From: Flavobacteriaceae bacterium
GTDB lineage: Bacteria; Bacteroidota; Bacteroidia; Flavobacteriales; Flavobacteriaceae
NCBI GenBank assembly: GCA_947491985.1
Contig: CANLLR010000015.1
Coordinates: 1 to 64,000, forward strand
DNA length: 64,000 bases
Direction: 5' to 3'
In this document: piece by piece, positions 61,432-64,000 of the stretch
How the letters are laid out: the number at the start of each line of letters is the position of its first letter
Position numbering within the stretch: position 1 is the stretch's first letter
Notes under the pieces: generated by a model
The model's database searches: none
Told to the model about the DNA's origin: nothing
The model's input: the letters and a program-made list of their open reading frames with translations, nothing else
Program-made: the position numbers and the translations under genes

Positions 61432-62251
61432 TTTTTAGTGACTTTTTCTTAAGATCTATAATTTCGGCAGTGTCTTTGTTTTTGATTACGTATACATAAC
61501 CCAAACTGGTCATGTCGTTGAATAATTTAATATCCAAAGTGTAAAAATTGGTTTCGTTATCGGTCAACACTTTTTCAATGGTACCAATATTAATGTTTTC
61601 TGGAAAAATTTCTGACAATCCACCCGTTACAATGGTGTCGCCTTTACGAACTGATGCTAGTCTTGGAACGTCTGTTAATTGTACAAATCCAGTGCTTTTG
61701 CCATTCCATGACAATGAACCATAATGTCCCGATTTTTTGATTTTTGCATTCAACGGACGGGTTGTATTTAAAATACTCAACACGGTAGAATAATTTGCCG
61801 AGGTGTTTTCGATAACGCCCACAATCCCCAAACTGTTAATAACACCCATATCTTGTTTGATGCCTTGCTTACTTCCGCTATTCAAGGTGAGGTAATTCTC
61901 ATGAACGTTATACGAGTTTTTGATGACTTTGGAAATAATAATGTCGATTTTCTTAACACCATAAATACTGTCTACTTCAGGAAGTTTGGTCGTATCTTTT
62001 AAATTGAAAAGTAAACTTTTAAGGCGTGCATTTTCTCTAGCCAACTCATCGTTTTGAATTTTCAGATTAAAATATTCGTTGACATTATTCATTTTTTCAT
62101 ACACACCACCAGACAAGAAATTAGCCGAACTAATCACTTTGCTTTTATGAAAAGAATGCGATTGTATGGTTAAGGAAAGTGATATGATTATAAGCAACAA
62201 AAACAGCATACGGTAGCTGTTTTTAAATATAAAATTAAATATCTGCTGCAT
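61424..62251 (-). CDS. mreC: Rod shape-determining protein MreC
   Basis: A 275-residue bitopic protein with a membrane segment near residues 13-30 (YRMLFLLLIIISLSLTI), a coiled coil (NEYFNLKIQNDELARENARL, near 60-80) and the two-lobed beta-barrel domain (VINSLGIVGVIENTSANYS, VTGGLSEIFPENINIGTI). It forms the periplasmic scaffold for PBP2 in elongation. The gap to mreB (66 bp) holds a CTGATTACT-like filler word at 62261-62292. Confidence 0.94.
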   Translation of the reverse strand: MQQIFNFIFKNSYRMLFLLLIIISLSLTIQSHSFHKSKVISSANFLSGGVYEKMNNVNEYFNLKIQNDELARENARLKSLLFNLKDTTKLPEVDSIYGVKKIDIIISKVIKNSYNVHENYLTLNSGSKQGIKQDMGVINSLGIVGVIENTSANYSTVLSILNTTRPLNAKIKKSGHYGSLSWNGKSTGFVQLTDVPRLASVRKGDTIVTGGLSEIFPENINIGTIEKVLTDNETNFYTLDIKLFNDMTSLGYVYVIKNKDTAEIIDLKKKSLKNE

Positions 62252-62260
62252 TTTTTATAG

Positions 62261-62292
62261 TGTTCAGTGGTCCGTATTAAGTAATCAGTGTT
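62261..62292. repeat. Filler word in the mreB-mreC gap
   Basis: TGTTCAGTGGTCCGTATTAAGTAATCAGTG shape on the plus strand (reverse complement contains CACTGATTACTTAATACGG), similar to the word at 57671-57691. It lies in the untranslated region within the mre operon. Confidence 0.35.
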
Positions 62293-62317
62293 TCGTTAGA
62301 AACTCAGGTAAGCCAAC

Positions 62318-63346
62318 TTATTTGATAAGGATACTTCTAAATTTCGGAATGTTTTTTAACGCCATTCCGGTTCCTCTAACAACCGCTTTCAATGGATCTT
62401 CAGCAATGTAAACCGGTAAATCAGTTTTTAACGATATACGCTTGTCTAATCCACGTAACATAGAACCACCGCCAGCAAGATAAATTCCTGTGTTGTATAT
62501 ATCCGCTGCCAATTCAGGTGGCGTTTGCGATAACGTTTCCATAATGGCATCTTCAATTCGTTGAATCGATTTATCTAAGGCTTTGGCAATTTCTCTAAAA
62601 GTAACTTCAACTTGTTTTGGCTTTCCGGTAAGTAAATCTCGTCCTTGTACCGACATATCATCTGGAGGCGTTTCCAATGCATCAGTTGCTGCTCCAACCG
62701 TAATTTTAATTTTTTCTGCGGTAGTTTCTCCCACAAATAAATTGTGTTGGGTACGCATGTAATAAATGATGTCATTAGTAAAAACATCACCGGCAATTTT
62801 AACCGATTTATCGCAAACAATTCCACCCAAAGCAATTACGGCAATTTCGGTAGTTCCACCACCAATATCCACAATCATGTTACCTTTTGGCTGCATGATG
62901 TCAATACCGATACCGATAGCAGCTGCCATAGGTTCGTGAATTAAGTAAACTTCTTTTCCGTTTACACGTTCGCAACTTTCTTTTACGGCACGCATTTCCA
63001 CTTCGGTAATTCCAGACGGAATGCATACAACCATGCGCAAAGCGGGCGTAAACATTTTTTTCTTTAAAGCGGGAATGCTTTTGATAAACATGCTAATCAT
63101 CTTTTCCGAAGCATCGAAATCGGCAATTACACCATCTTTTAATGGTCGAATGGTTTTAATGTTTTCATGAGTTTTACCTTGCATCATGTTTGCCTCTTTA
63201 CCAACGGCAATAATTTTTCCAGTGATTCTGTCTCTGGCAACAATAGATGGACTATCGATCACTACTTTGTCGTTGTGAATGATTAGCGTATTTGCGGTTC
63301 CAAGGTCAATGGCAATGTCCTCGGTCATGAAATCAAAAAATCCCAT
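62318..63346 (-). CDS. mreB: Rod shape-determining actin homologue MreB
   Basis: A 342-residue actin-fold protein that guides side-wall synthesis. Motifs: IAIDLGTANTLI-like start (EDIAIDLGTANTLI, residues 8-21), VVCIPSGITEVEMRAV, IHEPMAAAIGIGIDI, the phosphate-2 motif MIVDIGGGTTEIAVIALGG, and a late YLAGGGSMLRGLDKRI. Length is normal. It is the first gene of the shape operon and follows purH by 56 bp on the same strand. Confidence 0.97.
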   Translation of the reverse strand: MGFFDFMTEDIAIDLGTANTLIIHNDKVVIDSPSIVARDRITGKIIAVGKEANMMQGKTHENIKTIRPLKDGVIADFDASEKMISMFIKSIPALKKKMFTPALRMVVCIPSGITEVEMRAVKESCERVNGKEVYLIHEPMAAAIGIGIDIMQPKGNMIVDIGGGTTEIAVIALGGIVCDKSVKIAGDVFTNDIIYYMRTQHNLFVGETTAEKIKITVGAATDALETPPDDMSVQGRDLLTGKPKQVEVTFREIAKALDKSIQRIEDAIMETLSQTPPELAADIYNTGIYLAGGGSMLRGLDKRISLKTDLPVYIAEDPLKAVVRGTGMALKNIPKFRSILIK

Positions 63347-63402
63347 AGGTGTAAAAAGGGTATTAGTTTAATAATAAAAAATTATATACAAAAATAATAA
63401 AA

Positions 63403-64000
63403 TTAATGTTTAAAATGACGTGTACCTGTAAATACCATTGCAACTTTATTTTCATTGCAATAATCGATGCTCAATTCGTCTTTTATTGAGCCTCCGGGTT
63501 GAATCACAGCGCTTATTCCAGCTTCATGCGCAATGGCTACACAATCCGGAAACGGAAAGAAAGCATCGCTTGCCATTACAGCGCCATTTAAATCGAAATC
63601 GAAATTGTTTGCTTTTTCAATTGCTTGTTTCAAAGCATCTACTCGCGAGGTTTGTCCGGTTCCAGCAGCAATTAATGTGCCGTTTTTTGCCAAAACAATC
63701 GTATTCGATTTGGTGTTTTTGCAAATTTTTGAAGCAAATAATAAATCGGCTATTTGTTGGTCAGTTGGCGTTGTAGTAGTAACGGTTTTTAAGGCACTTT
63801 TAGTATCGGTGATGTTGTTTTTATCTTGAACTAATAATCCATTGAGACAAGTTCGTACTTGACGTTGCGGCAAAGGCACATCATTAAGTACTAAAATAAT
63901 GCGGTTTTTCTTTTCTTGTAGGATGGTAACAGCTTCTTCATCATAACTTGGAGCTATCACTACTTCACAAAACAAGGAGGTGATTTCTTTTGCTGTGGCC
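63403..64000 (-). CDS. purH: Bifunctional AICAR transformylase/IMP cyclohydrolase, C-terminal part (partial)
   Basis: The frame is open to the right edge of the window (about 199 codons); the start lies outside. The visible part is the AICAR transformylase domain: FCEVVIAPSYDEEAV, TVLAKNGTLIAAGTGQTS-like segment, ASDAFFPFPDCVAIAHEAG and the terminal SIKDELSIDYCNENKVAMVF then TGTRHFKH. PurH carries out the last two steps of purine (IMP) synthesis. The IMP cyclohydrolase domain is upstream of this part and not seen. Confidence 0.95.
   Translation of the reverse strand, partial: ATAKEITSLFCEVVIAPSYDEEAVTILQEKKNRIILVLNDVPLPQRQVRTCLNGLLVQDKNNITDTKSALKTVTTTTPTDQQIADLLFASKICKNTKSNTIVLAKNGTLIAAGTGQTSRVDALKQAIEKANNFDFDLNGAVMASDAFFPFPDCVAIAHEAGISAVIQPGGSIKDELSIDYCNENKVAMVFTGTRHFKH

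Overview
The window reads as chromosomal DNA of a low-GC member of the Bacteroidota, most likely Flavobacterium or a close relative in the Flavobacteriaceae. The pointers are SusC/SusD/SusE outer-membrane proteins, type IX secretion (T9SS) C-terminal sorting domains, a PorP/SprF family end, the mevalonate route to isoprenoids, TANNTTTG promoter boxes (with one perfect TTTG-N19-TANNTTTG) and almost no Shine-Dalgarno sequences. The genus is inferred from gene content; no alignment was run.

Layout. 1-4430: end of a PorP/SprF-like gene, a gamma-class carbonic anhydrase, a minus-strand operon of diphosphomevalonate decarboxylase, mevalonate kinase and a UbiA prenyltransferase, and a divergent TspO. 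4442-9926: a T9SS-exported CUB/FnIII protein, a BaiN-type flavoprotein and a glycerophosphodiesterase. 10007-31999: a starch/maltodextrin utilisation locus. Its minus-strand arm encodes two GH13 amylases, a GH31 alpha-glucosidase, a GH13 cyclomaltodextrinase, a GH65 phosphorylase, beta-phosphoglucomutase, an MFS sugar transporter and a LacI-type regulator. Its plus-strand arm encodes SusC, SusD, SusE and a T9SS-secreted amylase. A CGAAAACGTTTTCG palindrome lies between the arms.

32117-39814: tRNA-Phe, then coaX, a beta-barrel protein, a TPR protein, lptC, a small membrane protein, a CNNM/CorC protein and a PpiD-like foldase, closed by a strong terminator. 39849-42139: a GYDIA-type GHMP kinase and HMG-CoA reductase, which complement the mevalonate genes at the left end. 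42320-49286: a dipeptidyl peptidase IV-like S9 peptidase followed by three POT-family peptide transporters. 49343-57497: a thioredoxin-like protein, comEC, lpxB, a small membrane protein, surE, a C-terminal processing protease and a secreted nuclease. 57700-64000: the cell-elongation cluster mreB-mreC-mreD-PBP2-rodA and the 3' part of purH.

In the starch locus the parts form one route. Secreted and surface amylases cut starch, SusCDE import the fragments, periplasmic GH31/GH13 enzymes trim them, the MFS carrier takes maltose inward, and GH65 phosphorylase plus beta-phosphoglucomutase yield glucose and glucose-6-phosphate with part of the bond energy kept. I found no CRISPR array, insertion sequence, prophage or toxin-antitoxin module, and nothing I would call a wholly new system. 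The best leads are the LacI-type operator arrangement, the GYDIA kinase as a candidate phosphomevalonate kinase, a terminator placed inside the comEC 3' end, and several families of small dispersed intergenic repeats. No stretch longer than 300 bases lacks a gene.
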